A stretch of 64,000 nt of DNA from CAYPGJ01 sp050174775 (GCA_050174775.1 JBFXJP010000005.1:1-64000); one strand, 5' to 3'; shown: positions 9,074 through 19,349, counted from the stretch's first letter. Notes: generated by a model not told the origin, from the sequence alone. A program made the numbers and translations.

Positions 9074-10060
9074 ATGCGCACACCCACTCTCACCCGCTTC
9101 CTCATCCTCTCCTCCCTCTGCCTCTCACTCCCTGCCTGCTCCCTCTGGTCGCGCACCGACACCGAACTCCCTCCCGCCCCCGACACCTCCGCCCGCGTCT
9201 CCCAGGCCGACGCCCTCATCGAAGAAGGCCGCGTCGCCGAAGCCCTCGCACAACTCGCGCTCGCCATCCGCGAAAACCCCACCCTCTCCACCGCATACGT
9301 CAAGATGGCCGACATCCACAAGGACCAGGGCAACTACAGCGCCGCCGAAGCCTCATACCGCGAAGCCGGACGACTCGAACCCTCCAACTTCCACGTCGCC
9401 TACAACCACGGCCTCGTCCTCCAACTCCTCAACCGACTCTCCGAAGCCGTCCGCGCATACCTCCGCGCACTCTCCATCAACCCCAACGACCGCGACGCAA
9501 ACCTCAACCTCGCCACCGCATACCTCCAGCTCGCCGAACCCGCACAAGCACTCCCCTACGCCGAACGAGCCGCGGCCTCCGACGCAGCCCACGGCCCGTC
9601 CCGCGTCAACCTCGGCGCCGTCTACGCCGCTCTCAACCGCCACGCCGAAGCCGTCTCCCAGTACGAAGCGGCCGCCGACCTCATGGCCCTCACTCCCCAA
9701 CTCCTCCTCAACCTCGCCGACTCCCTCTCACGCATCAACCGCTACGAGGAAATGCTCAACACACTCGACCGTCTCGTCGCGCTCCAACCCTCCGCCCTCG
9801 CCTACGAGCGCCGCGGCTCCGCCCTCTTCCGTCTCCGCCGCTACGACGACGCCCTCGCCTCCTTCCGCAACGCCGCACGGTCCGACCCCAACCACTACCC
9901 CGCGCTCAACGGCGTCGGGGTCGTCCTCCTCAACCAATACCTCCTCTCCCAACAGAAAGACCGCGACCTCCGCAACGAAGGCCTCGACGCGCTCCGACGC
10001 TCACTCAAACTCAACCCCAACCAGCCCCGCATCCTCGAACTCGTCTCCCGCTTCTCCTGA
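9074..10060 (+). CDS. TPR-repeat lipoprotein
   Basis: Start ATG at 9074 is chosen because it gives a lipoprotein signal: a hydrophobic run ending in the lipobox LPAC with Cys at residue 22. The mature part of about 305 residues is built of tandem tetratricopeptide units, for example AEASYREAGRLEPSN, AVRAYLRALSINPND, ALASFRNAARSDPNH and ALRRSLKLNPNQPR, suggesting seven or eight repeats. Such proteins scaffold envelope complexes at the inner face of the outer membrane or the outer face of the inner membrane; the partner is unknown. It lies 74 bases after nfo and 7 bases before aroK. Confidence 0.85.
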   Translation: MRTPTLTRFLILSSLCLSLPACSLWSRTDTELPPAPDTSARVSQADALIEEGRVAEALAQLALAIRENPTLSTAYVKMADIHKDQGNYSAAEASYREAGRLEPSNFHVAYNHGLVLQLLNRLSEAVRAYLRALSINPNDRDANLNLATAYLQLAEPAQALPYAERAAASDAAHGPSRVNLGAVYAALNRHAEAVSQYEAAADLMALTPQLLLNLADSLSRINRYEEMLNTLDRLVALQPSALAYERRGSALFRLRRYDDALASFRNAARSDPNHYPALNGVGVVLLNQYLLSQQKDRDLRNEGLDALRRSLKLNPNQPRILELVSRFS

Positions 10061-10067
10061 TCCCCCC

Positions 10068-10622
10068 ATGAACCAGAGCGCGCCCCACATCGTCCTCATG
10101 GGCCTGCGCGCCTCCGGAAAATCCACCCTCGCCAAACTCCTCTCCACACTCACCAACCTCCCCCGCACCGACCTCGACCACGAAACCCTCGCCCTCCTCA
10201 ACCAGCCCTCCACTTCAAGCGCATGGGCAACCCTCGGCCAAGCCGCCTTCCGCGACGCCGAATCCACAGCCCTCTCCAACACACTCTTCCTCCCCACCCG
10301 CGTCATCGCCCTCGGCGGCGGCACGCCCACCTCACCACCAGCCGAACAACTCCTCAGAGAAGCGCGCCGCGCCCGACACGCGCTCCTCGTCTATCTCCGC
10401 TACCCCGCCGACACCCTCCGCGCCCGTCTCGCCTCCGATCCCGACCAACTCGCCGACCGCCCCGCCATCCATGGCGCATCGCCCCTCGACGAGATCCCCA
10501 CACTCCTCGCGCAGCGCGACCCCCTCTACACCGATCTCGCAGAGCTCATCCTCGATTCCCCCGAAGATGCGCACGCAGCAGCGCGCACGATCCTCGACCG
10601 CCATCGCGCCATGACGCCATAG
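10068..10622 (+). CDS. aroK: Shikimate kinase
   Basis: Small P-loop kinase of 184 residues. Walker A is GLRASGKS (12-19), followed by the shikimate-binding DLDHETL and RDAESTAL regions in place of the usual D and R contacts, the glycine-rich GGGTPTSP motif, and the lid with R near LADRPAIHG. The C-terminal RDPLYTDLA matches the RxxxYxExA adenine-loop motif. It phosphorylates shikimate in the chorismate pathway. Only 7 bases separate it from the TPR lipoprotein gene, so co-transcription is likely. The CxEx version of Walker B is not obvious, so a related small-molecule kinase is a minor alternative. Confidence 0.88.
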   Translation: MNQSAPHIVLMGLRASGKSTLAKLLSTLTNLPRTDLDHETLALLNQPSTSSAWATLGQAAFRDAESTALSNTLFLPTRVIALGGGTPTSPPAEQLLREARRARHALLVYLRYPADTLRARLASDPDQLADRPAIHGASPLDEIPTLLAQRDPLYTDLAELILDSPEDAHAAARTILDRHRAMTP

Positions 10623-10683
10623 CGCCCAGGCGCACGCGCTCACATCGACCAGCGCTCGTGATGTCCAGAAGCTCTTCCGGGAG

Positions 10684-11088
10684 TTACGCCACCCGACGCA
10701 GGAAGAACCCGCTGTCGAGCCGGCCCATCAGCCGCTCCCGATCGCCCGCGCGCGCAAACCGCGTGATCGCCAGCGCCATCCGCGCCGGTCCCGGCTCATC
10801 CTCGTCCTCGAGCCACACCACGTTCCCCATCACGAACACCGGCAGGCCCGACGCGCCGCGCATCTGCTGCGCCGTCAGACCCACACCCGGCAGCTCGATC
10901 TTCAGCGCCAGCTGCGAACCCGGCGAGAACGCGCGATCGCACTCAAACTGCAAACCGCCCTCGCTGATGTCATACGCGTGCCCCTCCCACCGAAACACGT
11001 CCTCATCCAGCGTCCGCACCGAAATCGGCGTGTACATCGGAGGTACGACGAAGCGATCATGGCGTCGACGGCTCTGACCCGTATGCAT
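10684..11088 (-). CDS. PilZ-domain protein
   Basis: Single-domain protein of 134 residues. The RxxxR arm is RRRHDRF (7-13) and the second c-di-GMP motif is DISEGGLQFE (40-49, DxSxxG type), so both ligand-binding elements are intact. The rest is a small beta barrel ending FARAGDRERLMGRLDSGFF. PilZ proteins transmit c-di-GMP signals to motility, exopolysaccharide or secretion systems; no fused output domain is present. Start ATG 11088 is chosen because GGAG sits about 10 bases upstream; the frame extends further but without domain content. It is convergent with aroK and lies downstream of the Fur-family gene on the same strand. Confidence 0.85.
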   Translation of the reverse strand: MHTGQSRRRHDRFVVPPMYTPISVRTLDEDVFRWEGHAYDISEGGLQFECDRAFSPGSQLALKIELPGVGLTAQQMRGASGLPVFVMGNVVWLEDEDEPGPARMALAITRFARAGDRERLMGRLDSGFFLRRVA

Positions 11089-11163
11089 GAAGCAGGCTCC
11101 ATTGCGGCGCCCAGCCCCGGATACGCGCCGCTCCCCCCCTATCGACCCCATCACGCGCCCACT

Positions 11164-11709
11164 TCACTCCCCCGAACAACCACCCACCCGCTCCCCCTCA
11201 AACTCCACCCGAACACGCCGGATCTTCACCCCCAAACGCTCACCCACCTCCCGCAGCGCCTCCGCAGGAATCCGCTCCAGCACCCGACCCCCCAAATCCT
11301 CGGGGACATCCAAAACCTTCCCGTCCTCCGTCGTCACATGCAGGTGCTCGCGTAGATCCGCGTCATACCGCGCCCCACCACACGCACACACCAGCCGCCG
11401 CGCCAACCCCACTCGGCACAACGCATCCAGCGTGTTGTACACCGTCGCCAAACTCACCCGACCCTCCCCCGACTCCTCACCCTCATCCTCACAACATTCC
11501 CCCCCGCTCAGCGGCGGGCGCTCGTTCACGATCTTGTGCAGCTCCTCGGCCGTGGGGTGCTCACAAGACGCCATCAGCGCCTCAAACACCTCAACCCGCT
11601 GCCTGGTGCAGCGCAACCCCCGCTCACCAAACAACGTATGCGTGTCCGTGCGTCCCAAACCCTCACTCCTGCCTTCCATCACGCCCCCCGATTCCGTGTC
11701 ACATCCCAT
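11164..11709 (-). CDS. Fur/PerR-family transcriptional regulator with atypical metal site
   Basis: The 181-residue protein has a winged helix RCTRQRVEVFEALMA, CEHPTAEELHKIV (the Fur signature HPTAEEL), then VSLATVYNTLDALCRVGLARR, the recognition helix region shared by Fur, PerR and Zur. The regulatory domain contains YDADLREHLHVTTEDGKVLDV. The usual HHHLxCxxCGxV segment, which carries part of the metal site and the first structural CxxC, is replaced here by EHLHVTTEDGKV and no second CxxC is seen. An acidic Cys pair (GECCEDEGEE) inserts between the first helices and the wing. The sensed signal is therefore uncertain. Divergent from the zinc-ribbon genes that start at 11813. Confidence 0.85.
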   Translation of the reverse strand: MGCDTESGGVMEGRSEGLGRTDTHTLFGERGLRCTRQRVEVFEALMASCEHPTAEELHKIVNERPPLSGGECCEDEGEESGEGRVSLATVYNTLDALCRVGLARRLVCACGGARYDADLREHLHVTTEDGKVLDVPEDLGGRVLERIPAEALREVGERLGVKIRRVRVEFEGERVGGCSGE

Positions 11710-11812
11710 CTACAACCCCAAACCTTAGACCTGTTCAAAGATCAACGGCAAGCCCTATACCCCACCCCCGGCCCAGAACCCCCCTCGCCCCGCTCATATC
11801 CTTCGGAACCCG

Positions 11813-12598
11813 ATGGTCCCGCGCGACGCCATCCTCTGCGAATCCTGCGGCTACGACATCACCACCCTCGAACCATCTGTCCGCCAAAACGTCAACACGC
11901 CCTGCCCCGAGTGCGGCTTGCGCATGATCGCCAGCCTCCCCGAACACCGATACGGCAGCCCCTGGCAAAGACGCCAATCACTCTCGAACCTCTTGAACAC
12001 CGCATCCCGTGTCGTCACCGCGCCCAATCGCGCATGGTTCGAAGTCCGCATCGACTCCCGCGCCAACCGAAAACTCCTCAACCGATCACTCCTCCTCGTC
12101 TCCTTCGCATGGCCCGCCGCCTACGGCCTCCCCGGCATCATCAACGCCCTCCTCCACCGCGCAAGCCCCGCACTCGCGCTCCAGAGAGGCTTTCGTTGGC
12201 TCTTGATCGCCGGCGCCCTGCTCCTCATCCTCCACACCCTCTGCGCGATCGAGTCACTCGGCCTGCGCTTCTTCGCCCGCCGCCGTGGTTGGCGAACCGA
12301 CCGCCACATCGCGCTCGCCGTCATCGCGCACGCATCCATCGGCTGGTGGCTCGGCCCCTTCCTCTTCCTCGCCCTCCTCCTCATCATCATCAACATCGCC
12401 GCGCCCGATCCAGCCTCGAACGCCCACCTCCTCACGCCCGTAGCCGCGCTCTTCTTCCTCCACTTCCTCATCCCACTCCTCGCCTTCGAAATCCTCGTCT
12501 ACACCGGCTTCCGCGCGCTCCGCTTCGCCAACTACCCACGCCCCAAACCCGCGCCGCACAACGCTCCGCCTACCAAAGCGACTTCCTCACAAGCATGA
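11813..12598 (+). CDS. Zinc-ribbon membrane protein, paralogue 1
   Basis: I do not recognise a functional family. The 261-residue protein opens with a two-knuckle zinc ribbon, CESCGYDITTLE then CPECGLRMIAS, a form common in planctomycete membrane proteins. It continues with a soluble stretch and four or five hydrophobic helices, ending ILVYTGFRALRFANYPRPK. The next gene encodes the same architecture, and both end with a near-identical GxRALRFAN box, so they are tandem paralogues. The stop overlaps the next ATG (ATGA at 12595-12598), implying coupled translation and possibly a heteromeric product. Confidence 0.7.
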   Translation: MVPRDAILCESCGYDITTLEPSVRQNVNTPCPECGLRMIASLPEHRYGSPWQRRQSLSNLLNTASRVVTAPNRAWFEVRIDSRANRKLLNRSLLLVSFAWPAAYGLPGIINALLHRASPALALQRGFRWLLIAGALLLILHTLCAIESLGLRFFARRRGWRTDRHIALAVIAHASIGWWLGPFLFLALLLIIINIAAPDPASNAHLLTPVAALFFLHFLIPLLAFEILVYTGFRALRFANYPRPKPAPHNAPPTKATSSQA

Positions 12599-13311
12599 CC
12601 CCTCCCCTCCCCATCCTCTGCTCCTCCTGCGGCTACGACATCACCTTCCTTGCCGACGCCACACGCGCAGACCCCACTCTCCCATGCCCCGAGTGCGGCG
12701 CCTCCCTCTCCGGCTCCCTCCCCGAATCGCGCTCCAACACCTACCGCGCCAGCGACTATTCCCTCCGCGCCATGCTCCGCGTCTACCTCGACGCCCACCT
12801 GCACCCCATCGCCATGTGGCGACGCGCGCCCCTCAACAAGAACACCGGCGCACTCTGGATCGTCAACGCCGCGCTCGCGGCCATCCTCCTCGCCTTCATC
12901 CCACTCACACTCGGACTCGTGACCGGCGATCTCGTGCAAGCCGCCGTTATCGCATTGCTCATGTTCTTCGCCGCCTGGGCCGTCATCACCTTCCTCTCAA
13001 TGCTTATCGCGCTCCTCGGCCTGATCACCGCCCGCATCCTCCGCTGGCGCGTCACCCGCGAAACATTCTGGGTCGCTCTCGACCGATCCACCCTCCTCTG
13101 GCCACTCTCCAGCGTGCTCATGGTCGTCGTCGACAGGCTGCTGGAGCAAACAAGCGCTTCCCCACAACTCACCTTCTGGTCAGCGCTCGCCGTCAGCGTG
13201 ACGCCCCCTTCACTCCTCATTCTGACCTACTTCCTCTACGGCCTCCGCGCACTCCGCTTCGCCAACCCACCGCAACCCCCTCCCGACCCTTCCCTACCAT
13301 CCCCTCCTTGA
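12595..13311 (+). CDS. Zinc-ribbon membrane protein, paralogue 2
   Basis: The 238-residue paralogue of the preceding gene: the N-terminal ribbon CSSCGYDITFLA and CPECGASLSGSLPE, then four or five membrane helices, ending YGLRALRFANPPQPPP. The two proteins share the ribbon, the SLPE turn and the C-terminal GLRALRFAN box, while the membrane segments have diverged. No catalytic motif is visible. Start ATG overlaps the upstream stop, and the TGA at 13309-13311 overlaps the TTG start proposed for the MFS gene, so three genes are linked by overlaps. Role unknown; association with the MFS transporter is only inferred from coupling. Confidence 0.7.
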   Translation: MTPPLPILCSSCGYDITFLADATRADPTLPCPECGASLSGSLPESRSNTYRASDYSLRAMLRVYLDAHLHPIAMWRRAPLNKNTGALWIVNAALAAILLAFIPLTLGLVTGDLVQAAVIALLMFFAAWAVITFLSMLIALLGLITARILRWRVTRETFWVALDRSTLLWPLSSVLMVVVDRLLEQTSASPQLTFWSALAVSVTPPSLLILTYFLYGLRALRFANPPQPPPDPSLPSPP

Positions 13312-14711
13312 CCTCCACTCCCCACACATCCCCCTCTCCAGCCCCACCCACGAGCCTCCTCTCCCGACTCTTCTCCACCTCCCCCCTCCGTCACCCCCAC
13401 TTCCGCAACATCCAGATCGCCGCCTTCGGCTCCTCCATCGGCACCTGGATGGAGTCCGTCGGCGTCCAGTGGCTCATGGCCGAGCAGACGCGCTCTCCCA
13501 TCATGATGGGCTGGCTCGCGGCCGCGCAAATGGGGCCCATGCTCTGCCTGGGCCTCTTCGGCGGGCTCGTCGCCGACCGCGTCAACCGAAAAACACTCCT
13601 CATCTGCACCGGCGCCGCGATGATGATCATCGCCGCCCTCCTCACACTCGCCTCCTACTACCGCTTCACCTCCCCCACCTTCCTCATCACCCTCTCCCTC
13701 TTCCAAGGCATCGCCACCGCCTTCAACATCCCCGCCTGGCAGGTCCTCACACCCCGACTCGTCCCGCGCACCGAACTCGCGCGCGCCATCACCATCAACG
13801 GCATGCAGTTCAACCTCGCGCGCGTCGTCGGCCCCGGCCTCGGCGGCGTCCTCATGGCCCTCTACGGACCCACCATCCTCTTCCTCATCAACACCCTCTC
13901 CTTCATCGGAGTCATCATCGCCGTCGCCGCGACCCCCGACGCCCCCGCTATGCGCCAAGGCCAGCGCCTCTTCTCCGGCGCCTGGAAACAGATCGGCGAA
14001 GCCTTCTCCTTCGTCTTCCGCTCACCCGGACCCCGCGCCATCTTCCTCGGCCTCACCCTCTTCGCCACACTCGCCGTACCCATCATCCGATTCCTCCCCC
14101 TCTTCGTCTCCGAAGTCTTCCACGCCGAAGAACGAACCTACGGACTCCTCCTCTCCATCATGGGCGTCGGCGCCGTCGCCGGCGGCTTCCTCAAAAAACT
14201 CATCCCCTCCTGGTACCCCACACACCACCTCCTCCCCGTCTCCATCCTCTCCGGAGCGCTCTCCGTCCTCGCCTTCGCCCTCTCCCCCAACATCACCATC
14301 GCGGCCATCACCATCTTCTGCGTCGGCGTCTTCTGGCTCTGGACATTCACCACCGCGCTCGCCGCAATGCAACTCCTCGTCGCCGAGGAAATGCGCGGCC
14401 GCGTCATGGCCGTCTGCAACACCGCAACCTTCGGCGCCATGCCCCTCGGCTCCGTCCTCGTCGGCCTCCTCGGCGAAGCCATCGCCCGGCTCGATCTCTC
14501 CACCCACACACCCCGGCAAATGACCGAGATCGCCGTCCGATCCGGCGTCGGCGCCGCCGCATGCGCCCTCCTCATCGCCGCACTCTTCATGCTCAACTGG
14601 CGTACTCCCGAAATAGATGCCCCCGCATCCGACCAACCCCAGCACCCCCGCCGCCCCGGCCTCCTCCGAGGCCTCACCGGCTCCACCCACCGCCCGCCCC
14701 CCACGCGATAA
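13308..14711 (+). CDS. MFS transporter, EntS/MFS_3-like exporter
   Basis: The 467-residue protein has about twelve hydrophobic helices. The opening HFRNIQIAAFGSSIGTWMESVGVQWLM and the loop GLVADRVNRKTLL (MFS motif A version GxxaDrxxRr) match the MFS_3 group that includes the enterobactin exporter EntS, a proton-driven efflux family. No ATG precedes the first helix in frame. TTG at 13308 is proposed because its last two bases overlap the preceding TGA (TTGA), giving 467 residues; ATG at 13450 would delete helix 1. The C-terminal tail is Pro/Arg-rich. Substrate unknown. Confidence 0.82.
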   Translation: MTSTPHTSPSPAPPTSLLSRLFSTSPLRHPHFRNIQIAAFGSSIGTWMESVGVQWLMAEQTRSPIMMGWLAAAQMGPMLCLGLFGGLVADRVNRKTLLICTGAAMMIIAALLTLASYYRFTSPTFLITLSLFQGIATAFNIPAWQVLTPRLVPRTELARAITINGMQFNLARVVGPGLGGVLMALYGPTILFLINTLSFIGVIIAVAATPDAPAMRQGQRLFSGAWKQIGEAFSFVFRSPGPRAIFLGLTLFATLAVPIIRFLPLFVSEVFHAEERTYGLLLSIMGVGAVAGGFLKKLIPSWYPTHHLLPVSILSGALSVLAFALSPNITIAAITIFCVGVFWLWTFTTALAAMQLLVAEEMRGRVMAVCNTATFGAMPLGSVLVGLLGEAIARLDLSTHTPRQMTEIAVRSGVGAAACALLIAALFMLNWRTPEIDAPASDQPQHPRRPGLLRGLTGSTHRPPPTR

Positions 14712-14718
14712 TCACACC

Positions 14719-15258
14719 ATGCCACTCGTCCGCCCCGCCCGCGCCGACGACTTCGACAACATCGCCGCCCTCACCAACCACTTCATCAACACCACCTCCA
14801 TCCACTTCTCCTACCAGCCCGTCACCCCCGACGAACTCCGCCAACTCTGGCAATCCAAACTCCACCTCTACCCCTGGCTCGTCGCCGAAGTCGACTCCAC
14901 CTTCGCGGGCTACGCCAAAGCCGGCCCCTGGCGCGAACGCTCCGCATACCAGTGGACCCCCGAAGCCGGCATCTACGTCGAGCCCCGCTTCCACCGCCAA
15001 GGCATCGGCCGCGCCCTCTACCTCCACCTCTTCGACGTCCTCCGCGCGCAGGGCTACCACTCCCTCATCGGCGGACTCACCCTTCCCAACCAAGCCTCGC
15101 AACGCCTCCACGAATCCCTCGGCTTCCGACCCGCCGGCATCGTCCGACGCGCAGGCTGGAAAATGAACCAGTGGTGGGACGTCGCCTTCTACCAGTACGA
15201 CCTCGCGCACCCCGACACCCCCGCCCAAACACCCATCAAACCGCCGCAATTCGACTAA
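14719..15258 (+). CDS. GNAT N-acetyltransferase, phosphinothricin acetyltransferase-like
   Basis: GNAT-fold acetyltransferase of 179 residues. MPLVRPARADDFDNIAALTNHF opens the fold, and PWRERSAYQWTPEAGIYV leads into the acetyl-CoA motif RFHRQGIGRALYLHLFD (Q/RxxGxG/A type). LGFRPAGIVRRAGWK closes it. This order and the YxxTxE-like AYQWTPEAGIYV strand resemble phosphinothricin/methionine sulfoximine acetyltransferases, but PAT-like proteins in most bacteria have unknown or broad amine substrates. It starts only 8 bases after the MFS exporter, so a joint role in resistance to a small molecule is possible but unproven. Confidence 0.85.
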   Translation: MPLVRPARADDFDNIAALTNHFINTTSIHFSYQPVTPDELRQLWQSKLHLYPWLVAEVDSTFAGYAKAGPWRERSAYQWTPEAGIYVEPRFHRQGIGRALYLHLFDVLRAQGYHSLIGGLTLPNQASQRLHESLGFRPAGIVRRAGWKMNQWWDVAFYQYDLAHPDTPAQTPIKPPQFD

Positions 15259-15283
15259 GCCCCTCGGCTACACTCCCTCTCCC

Positions 15284-16579
<1,296 letters not shown>

Positions 16580-16648
16580 ACCCCTTTTTCACCGCGCCGC
16601 CCACCACCTCCGCCGATACACTCGTCCGGAGGAGATCCCCCACGCGCA

Positions 16649-17380
16649 ATGCCCAATAAACAGCCCGCCAACCCGAGCCCCGCCGCGCCCGTCCCCGGCT
16701 TCCAAACCGAGTTCCACGACGCGCTCGACGCACTCCACCAGCGACTCTGCCGCGAAGGAATGCTCGCGCTCGAACTCCTCGAAGCCGCAATCTCCGCCTT
16801 CAAAAAGTGCGACCGCTCCGCCGCCAAGGCCCTCCGCGCACGCGACACCGAAGTCGACGAGGAGGAAGTCCACATCGAAGAGGAAACCGTCCGACTCATC
16901 GCCCTCCACCAGCCCGTCGCCCGCGACCTGCGACGCCTGATGCTCATCATCAAGTCCAACGCCGACATCGAACGCATCGCCGACCACGCCATGGGCCTCT
17001 GCAAATCCGTCCTCTACCTCGACGCCGACGAAAACCCCACCTGGCCCACCGCCCTCCTCGACATGGCCGACCGCGTCATCCCCCGAAGCCACGACGCCCT
17101 CCGCGCACTCCAGGCCATCGACGCCGACGCCGCGCAGAAACTCATCTCCGAAGACGCCACACTCGACTCCCTCGCCCGACGCGCCTTCGAGGAGATCGAG
17201 CACTCCGAAGCCTGCGGCCGCATCACCAACCGCGCCGCCCTCCTCGCCTTCCGCGCCTCCCGCGAACTCGAACGAATCTCCGACCTCGTCGGCGCCATCT
17301 GCGAGGACATCGTCTACACGCGCACCGGACGCATCATCCGCCACGCCAAGCGCCTCAACCCCCCCGCCAAACCCGCCTGA
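16649..17380 (+). CDS. phoU: PhoU-type phosphate-signalling regulator
   Basis: All-helical protein of 243 residues with two PhoU repeats. Each repeat has the metal-binding E/DxxxD signature: ALRARDTEVDEEEVHIEEETVRLIALHQPVARDLRRL in the first (quoted as shorter pieces ARDTEVDEEEVHIEEE and QPVARDLRRLM), and SEDATLDSLARRAFEEIEH in the second, then RELERISDLVGAICEDIVY. PhoU restrains the PhoR/PstSCAB system in low-phosphate signalling. No pst, phoB or phoR gene lies in the window, so it is an isolated copy between ispG and queF. The start ATG at 16649 follows a GGAGG at 16636-16640. Confidence 0.93.
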   Translation: MPNKQPANPSPAAPVPGFQTEFHDALDALHQRLCREGMLALELLEAAISAFKKCDRSAAKALRARDTEVDEEEVHIEEETVRLIALHQPVARDLRRLMLIIKSNADIERIADHAMGLCKSVLYLDADENPTWPTALLDMADRVIPRSHDALRALQAIDADAAQKLISEDATLDSLARRAFEEIEHSEACGRITNRAALLAFRASRELERISDLVGAICEDIVYTRTGRIIRHAKRLNPPAKPA

Positions 17381-17441
17381 TCGCACCCGCGCACACGCTC
17401 GTGCGCACACCCGCGCCCCCGCGCACATCCACCACATCCCC

Positions 17442-17831
17442 ATGCCCGACGCATCACTCCTCGAAGCCTTCCCCACGCCCGACCAGGCCGGCGATCACCC
17501 CTTCCTCATCGAGCACTTCGCCGAAGAGTTCACCTCCCTCTGCCCCAAAACCGGACACCCCGACTTCGGCACGATCACCATCCGATACGTCCCCCGACCC
17601 GCTTCCCAAGCGGGAAACCAGGGCTGCGTCGAGCTCAAGTCCCTCAAGCTCTACCTCCAGTCCTTCCGCACCCAAGGCATCTTCTACGAAGCCGTCACCA
17701 ACGAAATCCGCAACGACCTCGCGCAACTCATGAACCCGCTCTGGCTCGAAGTCACCTCCGACTGGAAAGGCCGCGGCGGAATCCGCTCACGCATCACCGC
17801 CTCCCTCGGACAGCGCCCCAACATCCTCTGA
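17442..17831 (+). CDS. queF: NADPH-dependent 7-cyano-7-deazaguanine reductase (short QueF)
   Basis: The 129-residue protein is the unimodular, tunnel-fold type QueF (YkvM-like, not the long YqcD type). The catalytic Cys lies in EFTSLCPKTGHPDFGTI, which also holds the conserved Asp. The QueF signature E(S/L)K(S/A)xK(L/Y)(Y/F/W) appears as CVELKSLKLYLQSFR, followed by GIFYEAVTNEI. It reduces preQ0 to preQ1 in queuosine tRNA modification. No queC, queD or queE genes are nearby and I see no preQ1 riboswitch in the 61-base leader. Its 3' end overlaps the convergent SDR gene by 45 bases. Confidence 0.95.
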   Translation: MPDASLLEAFPTPDQAGDHPFLIEHFAEEFTSLCPKTGHPDFGTITIRYVPRPASQAGNQGCVELKSLKLYLQSFRTQGIFYEAVTNEIRNDLAQLMNPLWLEVTSDWKGRGGIRSRITASLGQRPNIL

Positions 17832-19304
17832 CCCTCTCTCCCGCGCCGCCTCAGACTCCGCCCGCCTCCGAATCCCGCGCAACATCCCCCCAAACACCAC
17901 GTGGTGCAGCGGAAGCACCCCGTACCAGTACATCAGCCCCGCCAATCCCCTCGGCCTGAACCGCGCGCACATCACCAGCCGCGTCGCGCTCCCGCCCTCC
18001 CGCTCCTCCAACGAAAACCGAAGCGTCGCCTCACCCGGCAACTTCATCTCCGCGCGCAACTCCAACAACCGGTCACGCTCCAGCCCGATCACCCTCCAGA
18101 AATCCAACGCCTCCCCGAACTCCACCCGCTCCGGATGACGCCTCCCGCGCCGCAACCCCGGCCCGCCCACCAGCGTGTCCATCCACCCCCGCAGCCGCCA
18201 CAACACATCGCTCGCATACCACCCGTTCCCGCCGCCGACCCGACACACCGCCGCGTACACCAGCCTCGCCGCCGCCCCGATCTCCGTCTCCCGCTCATCC
18301 ACGAACACCTTCCCCCCCGCCCACTCCGGATCGCCCCGCACCGGACCCGCCGCGCTCCACCTCGTCTCCACGTCCTGCGCACGCGACCGCGCAAGCGCCT
18401 CACGCACCGCCTCCCGCACGCCCAGCGGCTCGTGCGCCATCAACTCCCGCGCCCGATCACTCCTCACCACCACCCGATTCCGCAACCCCTCCGCCAGCGG
18501 TCGAGCGATCCGATACGACACCGGCGTGATCAGACTGATCCACCCCGAACTCAACCTCGGCGTCAGCACCGGAACCCGAATCACCAACCTCCGCCGCAGC
18601 CCCAACTCCTCCGCCATCACACGCATGATCCGCTCGTACGTCATCACGTCCGCCCCCCCGATCTCCAGCGTCTCACCCGCCGTCCCCTCCACACGAAGAC
18701 AACGCACCAACCAATACAACACGTCCGCGATCGCCACCGGCTGCGATTCCGTCTGCACCCACCTCGGCGTCACCATCACCGGCAACCGCTCCACCAGATA
18801 CCGCATGATCTCAAACGACGCCGACCCCGCCCCGATGATCATCGCCGCGCGAAACACCGTCACCGCAACCCCCGCGCGCCCCAACTCCCGCTCCACCTCA
18901 CGACGCGACGCCAAATGCTCGCTCAACCCCTCACCCAGCTCACCAAGCCCGCCCAGATACACAATCCGCTCCACCCCAGCGTCCCGCGCGGCCTCCCCGA
19001 AACGACGCGCCAGCTCCCGATCGCGCTCCGCGTATCCCGATCCGCTCACCTCCATCGAGTGCACGAGGTAATACGCCGCCCAACACCCGCGCAACGACTC
19101 CCGCAGCCGCGCCCCGTCCGAAAGATCATCCTCCACCACCTCCACGCGCGACCGCCACGCTCGATCGTCCAGCTTCCGCGCCGACCGCGCAACACACCGC
19201 ACCTCCCACCCGTCATCGAGCAACAACGGAGCCAACCGCCCGCCCACATACCCCGTCGCCCCCACCACCGCGACCCTCGTGCGCCCCGCGCCATGCATTC
19301 CCAT
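17787..19304 (-). CDS. NAD(P)-binding SDR-family protein with C-terminal DUF2867
   Basis: The 505-residue two-part protein. The N-terminal half is an atypical SDR/NmrA-like Rossmann fold: VAVVGATGYVGGRLAPLLL (GxTGxxG at 15-21), AYYLVHSME and RIVYLGGLGE. The C-terminal part (from about residue 330, ETRWSAAGPVRGDPEWAGGK to the end) matches the DUF2867 pattern, with WRVIGLERDRLLELRAEMKLPGEA and YWYGVLPLHHVVFGGML. Such fusions occur in many bacteria; the substrate is unknown. ATG at 19304 is used; a GTG codon immediately upstream is also possible. The last 45 bases overlap queF tail to tail. Confidence 0.85.
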   Translation of the reverse strand: MGMHGAGRTRVAVVGATGYVGGRLAPLLLDDGWEVRCVARSARKLDDRAWRSRVEVVEDDLSDGARLRESLRGCWAAYYLVHSMEVSGSGYAERDRELARRFGEAARDAGVERIVYLGGLGELGEGLSEHLASRREVERELGRAGVAVTVFRAAMIIGAGSASFEIMRYLVERLPVMVTPRWVQTESQPVAIADVLYWLVRCLRVEGTAGETLEIGGADVMTYERIMRVMAEELGLRRRLVIRVPVLTPRLSSGWISLITPVSYRIARPLAEGLRNRVVVRSDRARELMAHEPLGVREAVREALARSRAQDVETRWSAAGPVRGDPEWAGGKVFVDERETEIGAAARLVYAAVCRVGGGNGWYASDVLWRLRGWMDTLVGGPGLRRGRRHPERVEFGEALDFWRVIGLERDRLLELRAEMKLPGEATLRFSLEEREGGSATRLVMCARFRPRGLAGLMYWYGVLPLHHVVFGGMLRGIRRRAESEAARERGSEDVGALSEGGGDA

Positions 19305-19349
19305 CACACCCCATCCTAAGCCGCTTCCAGGCCCGCGACCCGCACCAGC

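Noticed and set aside
17381..17441. A preQ1 riboswitch before queF.
   Set aside because: The 61-base leader is C-rich and has neither the preQ1-I pseudoknot core nor an A-rich tail.
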